This document shows positions 1 to 8,248 of a DNA stretch of 64,000 nt, piece by piece. The DNA is taken from contig WHTV01000002.1 of assembly GCA_009377535.1 (NCBI GenBank), positions 52,352-116,351 on the forward strand. Direction: 5' to 3'. Numbering within the stretch: the first letter of the stretch is position 1; the number at the start of each line of letters is the position of its first letter. Source of the DNA: Kiloniellaceae bacterium (GTDB lineage Bacteria; Pseudomonadota; Alphaproteobacteria; Kiloniellales; Kiloniellaceae). Both the position numbers and the translations under genes were made by a program. The notes under the pieces are model-generated. The model saw only the letters and a program-made list of their open reading frames with translations. It was not told where the DNA came from and did not search any database.

Positions 1-234
1 GTCGATTCCGCCCCGCTGCCGGAATCGACCGTCGAGCTCGAGGTGAAAGGCCGCGAGGACTTCACCCTGGGGAACTGCAGCTACGAAGTTTTCGTGATCT
101 CGGAGACCCGCAAGAGCGGCGAGCGCAACCGGCAGTACGACCAGCTCTACTCGCCGCTGCTGAAGTTCGTCATCGCCCGACGCTATCCCGACGGCGAGAC
201 CAAGGCCTACCGCGGCATCGAGGCGCTCGACTAA
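1..234 (+). CDS. Hypothetical protein, C-terminal fragment (5' end outside window)
   Basis: The frame is open from the first base, so the ATG/GTG given in the ORF track (GTG at 43) is probably internal and this is the last 77 codons of a longer gene. The visible residues (…ELEVKGREDFTLGNCSYEVFVISETRKSGE…) look like the end of a small globular or exported domain, but I do not recognise the family. The stop overlaps the stop of the convergent bolA gene by four bases. The function cannot be called from this fragment. Confidence 0.6.
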   Translation, partial: VDSAPLPESTVELEVKGREDFTLGNCSYEVFVISETRKSGERNRQYDQLYSPLLKFVIARRYPDGETKAYRGIEALD

Positions 235-512
235 CCGGCCTGGCGGTCCTCTTCCGGAGTCAGGGTGGTCAGCTGCAGGGCGTGCACCCCGGCGGCCAGC
301 TCGGCGGCGAGGATTTCGTAGACCCTGCGCTGGCGGGCCACCCGGCTCTGGCCGGCGAAAGCCGCGGAAACCACTTCCACGCGGAAATGGGACTGGCCGC
401 CCTCCCGGTAGCCGGCATGGCCCTTGTGCTTTTCCGAATCATCAACGACTTTAAGGCGTTGCGGCGCGAGGGCCTGGGTGAGTTTCTGCTCGATAGTCTC
501 TGCGACAGCCAA
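231..512 (-). CDS. BolA family protein
   Basis: This is a 93-residue BolA-like protein. It has the family's length, an N-terminal helix (TIEQKLTQAL), the central stretch with GHAGYREGGQSHFRVEVVS, and the C-terminal RQRRVYEILAAEL…GVHALQLTTLTPEE. BolA proteins partner with monothiol glutaredoxins in iron-sulfur and redox homeostasis; some bind DNA. The start is TTG, preceded by GGAG. In many alphaproteobacteria a bolA gene lies next to the J-domain/cobST block, and the same neighbourhood is seen here. The family call is firm; the specific paralogue (BolA1, BolA3 or IbaG-like) is not settled. Confidence 0.88.
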   Translation of the reverse strand: MAVAETIEQKLTQALAPQRLKVVDDSEKHKGHAGYREGGQSHFRVEVVSAAFAGQSRVARQRRVYEILAAELAAGVHALQLTTLTPEEDRQAG

Positions 513-667
513 GGTCCCGCTCCTTCATCGACGCGCACTACTGCTTTACTGTTTTCGCGGCATCTTGCCCGCAGGGGGCAGGCCGCCCCTTGAAAGTGTG
601 CCGCCGGCCGCCACCTGTCAACGCCTGGCCCCTGCCCCAAGGAGCCCTGCCCGCATGCCCCTCCCCG

Positions 668-1612
668 ATGCCCGGTAAGGCTGCCTCCACCGAGGCGTTC
701 AGCCCCGTGATCGCCCGCCTCCTGCTGGTCGCCGTGGTCATCCTCTGGGGCGTCAACTGGCCGGTCATGAAGATCGGCGTGCAGGCCATGCCGCCGGTGT
801 GGTTCGCCACCGCGCGCATGGTGCTGGGGGCGGCCACCCTCTTTGCGCTGCTTGCCGTGCTCGGCCGCCTCAGCCTGCCGACGCGCCGCGACCTGCCGGT
901 TATCCTCACCGTCGGCGCCCTGCAGATGGGCGCCTTCCTGGCGCTGGTGAACATCGCCCTGCAGCAAGTCGACGCCGGGCGCTCGGCGGTGCTCGCCTAC
1001 ACCACGCCGCTGTGGGTGACGCCGGCGGCCATCGTGCTGCTCGGCGAGCGACCGAACGCCGGCAAGCTGCTCGGGCTGGCGCTCGGCCTGGCCGGGGTCG
1101 CCGTGCTGTTCAACCCGCTGGGCTTCGACTGGTCCGCACCGGCGGTGCTGATCGGCAACGCCCTGCTGCTCGCTGCCGCCTTTTCCTGGTCCATCGCCCT
1201 CCTCCACGTGCGCGTCCACAAATGGGACTCTTCGCCGCTGCAACTGGCGCCCTGGCAGATGATGCTAGCGGTGCCGCCGCTGGCGCTGCTGTCCTGGCTG
1301 ACCGAGGACTGGTCGCAGATCCAGTGGACCGGCAGCCTCGGCCTGGTGCTGGCCTACAACGGCCCGCTGGCCACCGCCTTTTGCTTCTGGGCGGTGGTGA
1401 GCGTGACCCGCGCCCTGCCGGCCATCACCACCTCGCTCAGCCTCCTGGCGGTGCCGGTCACCGGAGTCGCCGCTTCGGCGCTCTTCCTCGGCGAGCCGGC
1501 GACGGCGACGCTCCTGGCAGGGCTGGTCCTCATTCTCGGCGGCACCGTGCTGGTCAATCTCGGCGACCTGCGCCGGAACCGCTCCTTGCGGCCCGAAGCG
1601 GGAGCCGATTAG
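668..1612 (+). CDS. DMT superfamily (EamA) transporter
   Basis: This is a predicted inner-membrane carrier of about 314 residues with some ten hydrophobic helices arranged as two EamA repeats. The first repeat starts at LLLVAVVILWGVNWPVMKIG and the second near VLIGNALLLAAAFSWSIAL. A family-typical LGERPNAGKLLGLALGLAGVAVL motif closes the first repeat, and FLGEPATATLLAGLVLILGGTVLV closes the second. Such proteins usually export amino acids or other small metabolites; the substrate cannot be read from sequence. I start at the ATG at 668 because the ORF-track N-terminus upstream is not membrane-like. The gene stands alone between bolA and the J-domain gene. Confidence 0.85.
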   Translation: MPGKAASTEAFSPVIARLLLVAVVILWGVNWPVMKIGVQAMPPVWFATARMVLGAATLFALLAVLGRLSLPTRRDLPVILTVGALQMGAFLALVNIALQQVDAGRSAVLAYTTPLWVTPAAIVLLGERPNAGKLLGLALGLAGVAVLFNPLGFDWSAPAVLIGNALLLAAAFSWSIALLHVRVHKWDSSPLQLAPWQMMLAVPPLALLSWLTEDWSQIQWTGSLGLVLAYNGPLATAFCFWAVVSVTRALPAITTSLSLLAVPVTGVAASALFLGEPATATLLAGLVLILGGTVLVNLGDLRRNRSLRPEAGAD

Positions 1613-1668
1613 AGCCGGCCGGTTGCGCTCCCTTGCGCGCTCCCGGCGGCATCCCACATAATCCGCAG

Positions 1669-2286
1669 ATGTCCGGCTCCCCCCGCGATCCCCTCGAAGA
1701 AAGCCTCCGCCGCGCCGGCGGGGCGCCGGAAGCGGCCGTGCGCCGCTGCGACCGGCCAGGCTGCACCGGCGAGGGCCTGTACCGGGCGCCGCGCTCGCGC
1801 GATTCGCTGCACAACTATTTCTGGTTCTGCCTGGAGCACGTGCGCGAGTACAATCTGGCCTGGGATTACTTCAAGGGGATGGACGAGGAGGCGATCGAGC
1901 AGACCCGCCGGCGCGACGCGGTCTGGCAGCGCCCGACCTGGCCCCTTAATGCCGGCAAGGCGCACAACGGCACCGGCGGGGGCGGCACCGGGGCGGGCGC
2001 GGCCGGTGCGCAGCGCAGACCCTTTCGCGACGCCTTCGGCTTTTTCGCCGAGGAAACCGCGGAACAGCAGCGCCAGGCCGGGCGTTTTCCTCCCAACTCG
2101 CGCCAGGCCAAGGCGCTGAAGACCCTTGATCTGTCCCCTAACGCCGGGCTGGCCGAGGTGAAAACGCGCTACAAGGCGCTGGTCAAGGAACTGCACCCGG
2201 ACGTCACCGGCGGCGACGGCAGAGCCGAGGAACGCCTGAAAATCATCAACTTGGCGTATTCGGACTTGAAGACGGCCTTCGGGTGA
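1669..2286 (+). CDS. J-domain-containing protein (DnaJ-like co-chaperone)
   Basis: This 205-residue protein has an N-terminal region carrying a Cys-containing motif (RRCDRPGCTGEGLYRAP…HNYFWFCLEHVREYN), a Gly-rich linker, and a C-terminal J-domain with the HPD tripeptide (VKELHPDVTGGD) required to stimulate DnaK ATPase. The J-domain sits at the C-terminus rather than the N-terminus, and the Cys residues could bind a metal (inference). It lies 59 bases before cobS in the same orientation, a common alphaproteobacterial arrangement, so it may assist assembly of the cobaltochelatase or simply be cotranscribed. The ATG at 1669 is chosen because the upstream part of the long ORF is a shadow of the transporter gene. 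Confidence 0.87.
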   Translation: MSGSPRDPLEESLRRAGGAPEAAVRRCDRPGCTGEGLYRAPRSRDSLHNYFWFCLEHVREYNLAWDYFKGMDEEAIEQTRRRDAVWQRPTWPLNAGKAHNGTGGGGTGAGAAGAQRRPFRDAFGFFAEETAEQQRQAGRFPPNSRQAKALKTLDLSPNAGLAEVKTRYKALVKELHPDVTGGDGRAEERLKIINLAYSDLKTAFG

Positions 2287-2345
2287 TGTTCAAAAAGGCT
2301 CGGCGCCGGCTAATCTCGTAACCTGAAAGACGGAATTCCTACCTC

Positions 2346-3350
2346 ATGGCTTCAGCAGACCCCACGACGAATGGCGACGAGATGCCGGCCGATGGCCCCG
2401 ACATCGAAGTGTCGGTGCGCCAGACCTTCGGCATCGACGCCGACCTGCAGGTCCCGGCATTCAGCCGGTCCAGCGACTACGTGCCGGAGATCGACGAGAC
2501 CTACCGCTTCGACCGCGACACCACCCTCGCCATCCTCGCCGGCTTCGCCCACAACCGACGAGTCATGATCCAGGGCTACCACGGCACCGGCAAGTCGACC
2601 CACATCGAGCAGGTCTCCGCGCGCCTCAACTGGCCCTGCATCCGGGTCAACCTGGACAGCCACATCAGCCGCATCGACCTGGTCGGCAAGGACGCCATCG
2701 TGCTGAAGGACGGCAAGCAGGTGACCGAGTTCCGCGAGGGACTGCTGCCCTGGGCGCTGCAGCGGCCGACCGCGCTGGTGTTCGACGAGTACGATGCCGG
2801 CCGTCCCGACGTCATGTTCGTCATCCAGCGGGTGCTGGAGGTCGAGGGCAAGCTGACGCTGCTCGACCAGAACCGCGTCATCCGCCCGCACCCGGCCTTC
2901 CGTCTGTTCTCCACCACCAACACCATCGGCCTGGGCGACACCACCGGCCTCTACCATGGCACCCAGCAGATCAACCAGGGCCAGATGGACCGCTGGAACA
3001 TCGTCGCCACGCTGAACTACCTGCCGCACGACGAGGAGACCGAGATCGTGCTCGCCAAGTCGCCGGACTACGACGATGCCGAAGGCCGCGAAACCGTGTC
3101 GGCCATGGTGGCGCTGGCCGACCTGACGCGCAGCGGCTTCATCAACGGCGACATCTCGACGGTGATGAGCCCGCGCACGGTGATCTCCTGGGCAGAGAAC
3201 GCGCGCATCTTCAGCGATGTCGGCTTCGCCTTCCGCGTCACCTTCCTCAACAAGTGCGACGAGATCGAGCGGCCCACCGTGGCGGAATACTACCAGCGCT
3301 GCTTCGGCAGCGAGCTGCCGGAAACCGGGGTAAAGGCGCACCTCACCTGA
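2346..3350 (+). CDS. cobS: Aerobic cobaltochelatase subunit CobS
   Basis: CobS is the AAA+ ATPase subunit of the CobNST complex. This complex inserts cobalt into hydrogenobyrinic acid a,c-diamide in the aerobic vitamin B12 pathway. The 334-residue length is typical. A Walker A motif GYHGTGKST lies near residue 78, a Walker B motif (ALVFDEYD) near residue 147, and the family N-terminus ([13 protein letters not shown]…[16 protein letters not shown]) is intact. cobT follows after 10 bases, so the two form an operon. cobN, the large porphyrin-binding subunit, is not in the window. Function is in the cytoplasm. Confidence 0.96.
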   Translation: MASADPTTNGDEMPADGPDIEVSVRQTFGIDADLQVPAFSRSSDYVPEIDETYRFDRDTTLAILAGFAHNRRVMIQGYHGTGKSTHIEQVSARLNWPCIRVNLDSHISRIDLVGKDAIVLKDGKQVTEFREGLLPWALQRPTALVFDEYDAGRPDVMFVIQRVLEVEGKLTLLDQNRVIRPHPAFRLFSTTNTIGLGDTTGLYHGTQQINQGQMDRWNIVATLNYLPHDEETEIVLAKSPDYDDAEGRETVSAMVALADLTRSGFINGDISTVMSPRTVISWAENARIFSDVGFAFRVTFLNKCDEIERPTVAEYYQRCFGSELPETGVKAHLT

Positions 3351-3360
3351 GGTCGAAGCA

Positions 3361-5235
3361 ATGAGCCAGCCGGAAAACCCGCTCGACATCTTCAGGCGGA
3401 CCACCGCCGCGACGGTGCGCGCCATCAGCGAGCGCGACGACATCAACGTGACCTACGCGCCGCGCGGCCAGGGACTGGTCGGCAAGGAAGTGAAGGTCAC
3501 GCTGCCGGCCCGCTCGCTGCCCGCCGGCGACGCCGCCCTGGTGCGCGGCGAGGCCGACGCGGCGGCGCTGCGCCTGCGTCACCACGACGGCGGCCTCGAC
3601 GCCTCGCTGCGGCCGCGATCCCAGGAGGCGCGGGAGATCTTCGACGCCATCGAGCAGGCGCGCTGCGAGGCGCTGGGCATGCGGCGGATGTGCGGCGTGG
3701 CGCAGAACCTCGACGCCGCCCTGGAAGAACAGTATCGCGTGCGCGGCCTCACCCGGGCGCAGAGCCGCGAGGACGTGCCGCTCAGCGAAGCGCTGCGCCT
3801 GATGGCGCGCGAAGCCGTGTCCGGCACGCCCCTGCCGCCCGGCACCCGGGCCGCCGTCGACCTCTGGCGCCCCCTGCTCGGCCCGGACGTCTTCCAGGAC
3901 ATCAAGGATCTCGGCCGCCGGGCCGGGGACCAGGTGCGCTTCGCCGAGAAGGTGCGCGACATGCTGCAGCACCTCGACATCGACATCGGCCTGGAAGACG
4001 AGCTGGAGCAGGACCACGACCAGAGCCAGCAGCAGAAGGACGAGGCCGACCAGGACAACACCGGCACCCAGACCGACGGCGACGAGAGCGCCGAGACGCC
4101 GACCACCCTGGACGGCGAGGACAGCGAAGGCGACCAGTCGGACGACGCCGATCCGCAGGCCGCCGACGCCGACAGCGACATGATGGAGGGCGAAGGCGAG
4201 GACGATCCCGGCCGTCCCGGCCAGCTGCCCGAACTGTTCGGCCACAACAACCGGGCCAACGCCCCCTACCACGCCTTCACCAACGAGTTCGACGAGACCA
4301 TAGAGGCAGACGAGCTCTGTGACCCGGACGAGCTGACCCGCCTGCGCCAGCTGCTCGACCAGCAGCTCGCCCATCTGCAGGGCGTCATCGCGCGGCTGGC
4401 CAATCGCCTGCAGCGCCGCCTGATGGCCATGCAGACTCGCGCCTGGGACTTCAACCTGGAAGAGGGCATGTTGGACACGGCGCGCCTGGCGCGGGTCATC
4501 GTGAACCCGATGCACTCGCTGTCCTACAAGATGGAGCGCGACACCGAGTTCCGCGACACCGTGGTCTCGCTGCTGATCGACAATTCCGGCTCCATGCGCG
4601 GGCGGCCGATCAGCGTGGCCGCCATGAGCGCCGATATCCTGGCGCGCACCCTGGAGCGTTGCGGCGTGAAGGTGGAGATCCTCGGGTTCACCACGCGCAT
4701 GTGGAAGGGCGGCCAGGCGCGCGAGCGCTGGATCGGCGGCGGCAAGCCGTCGAACCCCGGCCGCCTCAACGACCTGCGCCACATCATCTACAAGTCCGCC
4801 GACGCGCCCTGGCGGCGCGCCCGCAAGAACCTCGGCCTGATGCTGCGCGAGGGCATCCTGAAGGAAAACATCGACGGCGAGGCCCTGCTCTGGGCGCACA
4901 GCCGGCTCATCGCGCGGCCCGAGCAGCGCCGCATCCTCATGGTGATCTCCGACGGCGCGCCGGTCGATGACTCGACCCTCTCGGTGAACCCGGGCAACTA
5001 CCTGGAGCGCCACCTGCGCGAGGTCATCACCTTCATCGAGAACCGCTCGCCGGTCGAGCTGCTGGCCATCGGCATCGGCCACGACGTGACCCGCTACTAC
5101 CGTCGCGCGGTCACCATCGTCGACGCCGAGCAGCTCGGCGGCACGGTGATGGAGAAGCTGGCCGAGCTGTTCGAGGAGGAGCGCGTCGTGCCGGCCGGCC
5201 CCCGGCCCTCCCGCCGCGCGGCCCAGCTGCACTGA
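3361..5235 (+). CDS. cobT: Aerobic cobaltochelatase subunit CobT
   Basis: CobT pairs with CobS to form the chaperone-like AAA+/VWA assembly of the cobalt chelatase. The 624-residue protein has the three expected parts: an N-terminal helical domain, a long acidic Asp/Glu/Gln-rich segment (about residues 215-290, e.g. [20 protein letters not shown]), and a C-terminal von Willebrand A domain. The MIDAS motif DNSGSMRG is near residue 407 and a second metal-site segment is SDGAPVDD. It follows cobS by 10 bases. A long antisense ORF covers almost the whole gene; it is a GC-skew shadow and not called. Confidence 0.96.
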   Translation: MSQPENPLDIFRRTTAATVRAISERDDINVTYAPRGQGLVGKEVKVTLPARSLPAGDAALVRGEADAAALRLRHHDGGLDASLRPRSQEAREIFDAIEQARCEALGMRRMCGVAQNLDAALEEQYRVRGLTRAQSREDVPLSEALRLMAREAVSGTPLPPGTRAAVDLWRPLLGPDVFQDIKDLGRRAGDQVRFAEKVRDMLQHLDIDIGLEDELEQDHDQSQQQKDEADQDNTGTQTDGDESAETPTTLDGEDSEGDQSDDADPQAADADSDMMEGEGEDDPGRPGQLPELFGHNNRANAPYHAFTNEFDETIEADELCDPDELTRLRQLLDQQLAHLQGVIARLANRLQRRLMAMQTRAWDFNLEEGMLDTARLARVIVNPMHSLSYKMERDTEFRDTVVSLLIDNSGSMRGRPISVAAMSADILARTLERCGVKVEILGFTTRMWKGGQARERWIGGGKPSNPGRLNDLRHIIYKSADAPWRRARKNLGLMLREGILKENIDGEALLWAHSRLIARPEQRRILMVISDGAPVDDSTLSVNPGNYLERHLREVITFIENRSPVELLAIGIGHDVTRYYRRAVTIVDAEQLGGTVMEKLAELFEEERVVPAGPRPSRRAAQLH

Positions 5236-5240
5236 AGCCC

Positions 5241-6233
5241 TTGCCCTTGCGGGCTGCCCTTATCGCCGTCCTGCTGCTGCTGACGCCGATCGCGGCGACG
5301 GCGCAGGACGCGATCGACCTGCGCAGCCACCCGCTGACGCTCAATCCGGACGACAAGGCCCAGACCTCGATCGGCCGCCTGCGCTGGCGCGGCGGCTTCG
5401 AGCTCACTTCCGAGGCGGCCGGCTTCGGCGCCCTCTCCGACCTGGAACTTTCCGCCGACGGCCGCCGCCTGCTCGCCGTCAGCGACGAGGGCCGCTGGCT
5501 GAGCGCGACCTTCTCCTATGATTCCGCCGGCAACCTCGCTGCCATGACGGCTGCGCGGATGGGGCCGCTGCACGACACCGCCGGCCGGCTGTTGTCGGTC
5601 TCCATCAAGCGGCGCCAGGATGCCGAGGCGCTGGCCCGCCTGCCCGACGGCAGCCTGCTGGTGGCCTTCGAGCGCGCGCACCGCCTCCGGCGCTTCGCCG
5701 CCGGCCTCGGCGGGCCAACGGCGGCCTTTCCAGCGCCGCCCGGCCTAGCGGCAGCGCCGACCAACGCCGGCATCGAGGCCATGGTGACGCTGGCCGACGG
5801 AAGCCTGCTCGCCTTCACCGAAGGCCAGAAAGTGCCGAGCCCGGCGGCGGGCGAGGCCTTCGCCGTCTACCTGCGCGGGTCCGACGGCGTCTGGCGGGAC
5901 CTCGCGCTGCGACCGAGCGGCCTGTTCCGCCCGACCGGCGCGGCGTTGCTGCCTTCCGGCGACGTGCTGCTGCTGGAGCGGCGCTTCACCCTGCTGGGCG
6001 GGCTCGGCGCGCGGCTCAGCCGCATCGCCGCCGCCGACCTGCGTCCGGGCGCCTTGCTGCAAACCAGCGAGATCGCAGAGCTGCGCGCGCCGCTCACCCT
6101 CGACAACTTCGAGGGCGTGGCGGTCCACCAGGCGAGCGACGGCAGCACGCGGATCACCCTCATCTCCGACGACAACCTCAGCCCTTGGCAGCGCAGCCTG
6201 GTCGTGCAGTTCGAGCTGTTGCCCAGGAATTGA
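5241..6233 (+). CDS. Esterase-like activity of phytase family protein (exported)
   Basis: This 330-residue secreted protein begins with a hydrophobic signal peptide (LRAALIAVLLLLTPIAATAQD) and continues as a phytase-like beta-propeller domain (PF13449 type). Characteristic blocks include GALSDLELSADGRRLLAVSDEGRW, QDAEALARLPDGSLLVAFER, NAGIEAMVTLADGSLLA and LDNFEGVAVH near the C-terminus. The true substrate of this family is unclear. The start is a TTG five bases after the cobT stop, so it may be translated from the cobST transcript, though a metabolic link to B12 is not evident. An inverted repeat follows the stop. Confidence 0.82.
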   Translation: MPLRAALIAVLLLLTPIAATAQDAIDLRSHPLTLNPDDKAQTSIGRLRWRGGFELTSEAAGFGALSDLELSADGRRLLAVSDEGRWLSATFSYDSAGNLAAMTAARMGPLHDTAGRLLSVSIKRRQDAEALARLPDGSLLVAFERAHRLRRFAAGLGGPTAAFPAPPGLAAAPTNAGIEAMVTLADGSLLAFTEGQKVPSPAAGEAFAVYLRGSDGVWRDLALRPSGLFRPTGAALLPSGDVLLLERRFTLLGGLGARLSRIAAADLRPGALLQTSEIAELRAPLTLDNFEGVAVHQASDGSTRITLISDDNLSPWQRSLVVQFELLPRN

Positions 6234-6234
6234 T

Positions 6235-6262
6235 ATCCTGCGCAGAATCATATCTGCAGGAT
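6235..6262. repeat. Inverted repeat after the phytase-like gene
   Basis: ATCCTGC and GCAGGAT are separated by 14 bases just past the stop codon. It could act as a weak transcript end or processing signal, but there is no T-tract. Confidence 0.35.
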
Positions 6263-6305
6263 TCGCAACGCTTTACAAGCTCCCGGGAGGGGACTGAGCC
6301 GACTG

Positions 6306-6317
6306 ATTAGATCTAAT
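6306..6317. promoter_or_regulatory. 12-bp perfect palindrome upstream of the low-GC gene
   Basis: ATTAGATCTAAT is a perfect palindrome 34 bases before the TTG start at 6351. The position suits an operator for that gene. No confident -35/-10 pair was recognised around it. Confidence 0.35.
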
Positions 6318-6350
6318 GATGCAGCGCAAGGTACTTGACGGGGGAGTCAT

Positions 6351-7553
6351 TTGCGGAATCTTACGGGCGAATGGACCGGTTACATCACCGGCACCAATGC
6401 AGGCCGCGTCTCTATTTCAATTTTCGATAAAGGGGACACGCTAGAGGGCACCATCGACGTGTCTGACCAGAGGTTTGGACACGGCAAATTTACCTTCTTT
6501 GGCGTTTGGGAAGACAAGCAAGTCTCCTTGAAGCTGGCTCCTGACAATGCCCAGAGGGGGGTAGTCATCACCGCCGGGACGGTTGTCGCAAAGCTTCAGA
6601 GCGACGGCACACTGGCCGGAGTATGGGAAACAGAACTTGGCACAGCTGGGAAATTCACAGTGCAGCGCAGGACGGCGCCCATGAATACGTCTTCCTTGGG
6701 TGAGGAAGGAACAAGAGGCCCACGTCGCTCTTCGATGACGCCTCTTTGGGTCATCTCGCTCTTCGTTTCGCTTTGCGAAGTAGTGGCTGGCCTAGCGGTT
6801 ACGCAAGCAGGAGGAACGGTGCAGCTTATTCTCACAATCTTTGTCGTAGGATTTCCAATCCTAGTCGCATCTGCTTTCTTTGCGGTTTTGTGGAGAAAGC
6901 CTTACGTTTTCTATCCCCCAACCGAGTTTGGGGCAGCCACCAATGTGTCGGAATACGTCCGGGCTTTTGCGGGTTTTTCAACCGCTCCCATCGCTGAACG
7001 CCAGCAGCCATTAATCGGTGCTGGTGCAGAGCCATCGCGACACTTAGGACCGCCCCCACCTGATCAAGACACGCCCGAAGAGAAAGCGCGAAAAGCGCTA
7101 GTTACAAACGTGTTCAAGTTCTTCGGGTTTAAGGGAATGCGATTCTCCGAGGTATCGGATGCGAGCGCCCAAGCGGTATTCAATCTTGGCAAGTTGCAGG
7201 GCTTCAACTTATTCGACGGCTTACCTGGGATAGCATTCTTCGGGCATTTCGCAGACCTCGAACCGGCAGAGATCGTTACCCGCGTACGGTTCCTCCTCAA
7301 CAACATCGATCTCGCATACCATCGCGTCCGAGAAAAATCAGAGCCCGCTCTTGCTGATGGGGCACTGAGGATGCTCGACCAGATTCAAGTCGAAGTTTTG
7401 GTTCCAGAGGAGGCACCTGTCGAAGAGATGCTGGTCAAGATTGAAGAACATCGGCCAAAGGGCCTGTCCACGCTGGTGACTCTACAAAAGCCCAGCCACA
7501 TCGAAAGGGCTGTTCAGCGCGAATATGAAAGCCTCGGCCTGAACAGGCAGTGA
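6351..7553 (+). CDS. Unknown membrane protein, low-GC, sensor-like N-terminal beta domain
   Basis: I do not recognise this 400-residue protein. Residues 1 to about 108 read as a compact beta-rich domain (GEWTGYITGTNAGRVSISIF … GVWETELGTAGKFTVQR), avidin/lipocalin-like in rhythm only. Two hydrophobic segments follow (MTPLWVISLFVSLCEVVAGLAV and LILTIFVVGFPILVASAFFAVLW). After a Pro-rich linker comes a C-terminal domain of about 160 residues (EKARKALVTNVFKFFGFKGMRFSEVSD…). The start is TTG after GGGGGAG; an in-frame TGA lies 15 bases upstream, so no longer start exists. Base composition is clearly lower in GC than the neighbours (one 60-base line at 6841 has 27 G/C), suggesting horizontal acquisition. 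No partner gene is adjacent. Confidence 0.75.
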   Translation: MRNLTGEWTGYITGTNAGRVSISIFDKGDTLEGTIDVSDQRFGHGKFTFFGVWEDKQVSLKLAPDNAQRGVVITAGTVVAKLQSDGTLAGVWETELGTAGKFTVQRRTAPMNTSSLGEEGTRGPRRSSMTPLWVISLFVSLCEVVAGLAVTQAGGTVQLILTIFVVGFPILVASAFFAVLWRKPYVFYPPTEFGAATNVSEYVRAFAGFSTAPIAERQQPLIGAGAEPSRHLGPPPPDQDTPEEKARKALVTNVFKFFGFKGMRFSEVSDASAQAVFNLGKLQGFNLFDGLPGIAFFGHFADLEPAEIVTRVRFLLNNIDLAYHRVREKSEPALADGALRMLDQIQVEVLVPEEAPVEEMLVKIEEHRPKGLSTLVTLQKPSHIERAVQREYESLGLNRQ

Positions 7554-7595
7554 GCTCAAGGTCAGCCTTACTAGCCCGGGAGTAATTTGGACCCT

Positions 7596-7624
7596 AAAAA
7601 AACAAAAAGCCCGCCGGAGCGGGC
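7596..7624 (-). terminator. Rho-independent terminator of rpmB
   Basis: On the minus strand a 6-bp stem GCCCGC/GCGGGC with a four-base loop is followed by TTTTTGTTTTTTT. It lies 31 bases past the rpmB stop, where the transcript should end. Confidence 0.85.
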
Positions 7625-7654
7625 CTTTGGGAAACTCTCGCGAGCCGCGGAAGC

Positions 7655-7957
7655 TCAGGCGGTGGCGGCCTGCTGCTTCTCGGCCGCCTTCTTGATGCGG
7701 CGGCGCATTTCGCGGGCCTTGGTGCCGAGCTTGGCGGCCGGAGTCGACAGCAGGAAGGCATCGATGCCGCCGCGCTTCTCGACGCTGCGGATCGCCCGGG
7801 TCGACAGGCGCATCTGCACGGTGGTGCCCAGCGCGTCGCTCATCAGGCTGACGTCCTGCAGGTTCGGCAGGAAGCGCCGGCGCGACTTGTTGTTGGCGTG
7901 GCTCACGTTGTTGCCGGACTGAACGCCCTTGCCGGTGAAGTCGCAACGTCGTGCCAT
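7655..7957 (-). CDS. rpmB: 50S ribosomal protein L28
   Basis: This is a 100-residue ribosomal protein bL28 with the conserved N-terminus [34 protein letters not shown] and the middle [17 protein letters not shown]. It is part of the large ribosomal subunit. The ATG at 7957 is preferred to the GTG two codons upstream because all L28 proteins begin MARxC. The alphaproteobacterial form has the usual C-terminal extension ([20 protein letters not shown]). It has its own promoter and terminator and is transcribed alone. Confidence 0.97.
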   Translation of the reverse strand: MARRCDFTGKGVQSGNNVSHANNKSRRRFLPNLQDVSLMSDALGTTVQMRLSTRAIRSVEKRGGIDAFLLSTPAAKLGTKAREMRRRIKKAAEKQQAATA

Positions 7958-7987
7958 GGTCACTTGTCCTAAGCTCTAAAAAGCATA

Positions 7988-8010
7988 ACCGGGCGGCGCC
8001 GCCACCCGGT
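7988..8010 (-). promoter_or_regulatory. GC-rich leader hairpin of rpmB mRNA
   Basis: ACCGGGTGGCGGCGCCGCCCGGT can fold into a hairpin in the 5' leader between the predicted promoter and the rpmB start, 30 bases before the ATG. It could be a processing or autoregulatory element; nothing in the sequence proves that. Confidence 0.35.
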
Positions 8011-8019
8011 GCGGCCCGG

Positions 8020-8048
8020 TTTCTACGGCAGGCGGGCGGAGAGGTCAA
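8020..8048 (-). promoter_or_regulatory. Predicted sigma-70 type promoter of rpmB
   Basis: On the minus strand TTGACC and TAGAAA are separated by 17 bases, upstream of rpmB. The -35 box matches consensus at five of six positions and the -10 at four of six. Confidence 0.6.
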
Positions 8049-8083
8049 GGCGAATTCCCTTCGTGTCGTCCGGCACCGCGGCC

Positions 8084-8220
8084 CCCCTCACCTAGCTTCG
8101 CCCAAGCCCGATCTTCGATCTCGCCAAGGCTGCGCAACCCTCTCCCTCCAAGGGAGAGGGTTAAGTTGTTGAGGTGGCGGGTAAATTCTCTCTCCCTCGT
8201 CGGAGAGGGAGGGTGAGGGG
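8084..8220. repeat. Dispersed palindromic repeat (CCCTCACC…GGTGAGGG type)
   Basis: The element is bounded by CCCCTCACC and GGGTGAGGGG and contains a perfect 10-bp hairpin CCCTCTCCCT/AGGGAGAGGG at 8138-8160. This matches a family of intergenic repeats common in proteobacteria. It lies between rpmB and the end of meaB and has no coding capacity that I can support. Confidence 0.6.
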
Positions 8221-8248
8221 CGTCGGAGAAGATTCACCTGCATTGCAG

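Noticed and set aside
3343-5232. 629-codon antisense ORF across cobT
   Set aside because: It mirrors cobT exactly, has a Val/Gly/Ala/Leu/His-rich shadow composition with no recognisable motif, and arises from GC-rich third positions. cobT itself carries clear family motifs.
8084-8220. CRISPR-like or small RNA array at the CCCTCACC repeat
   Set aside because: There is no regular spacing of identical repeats; it is one palindromic intergenic element of a known dispersed type.
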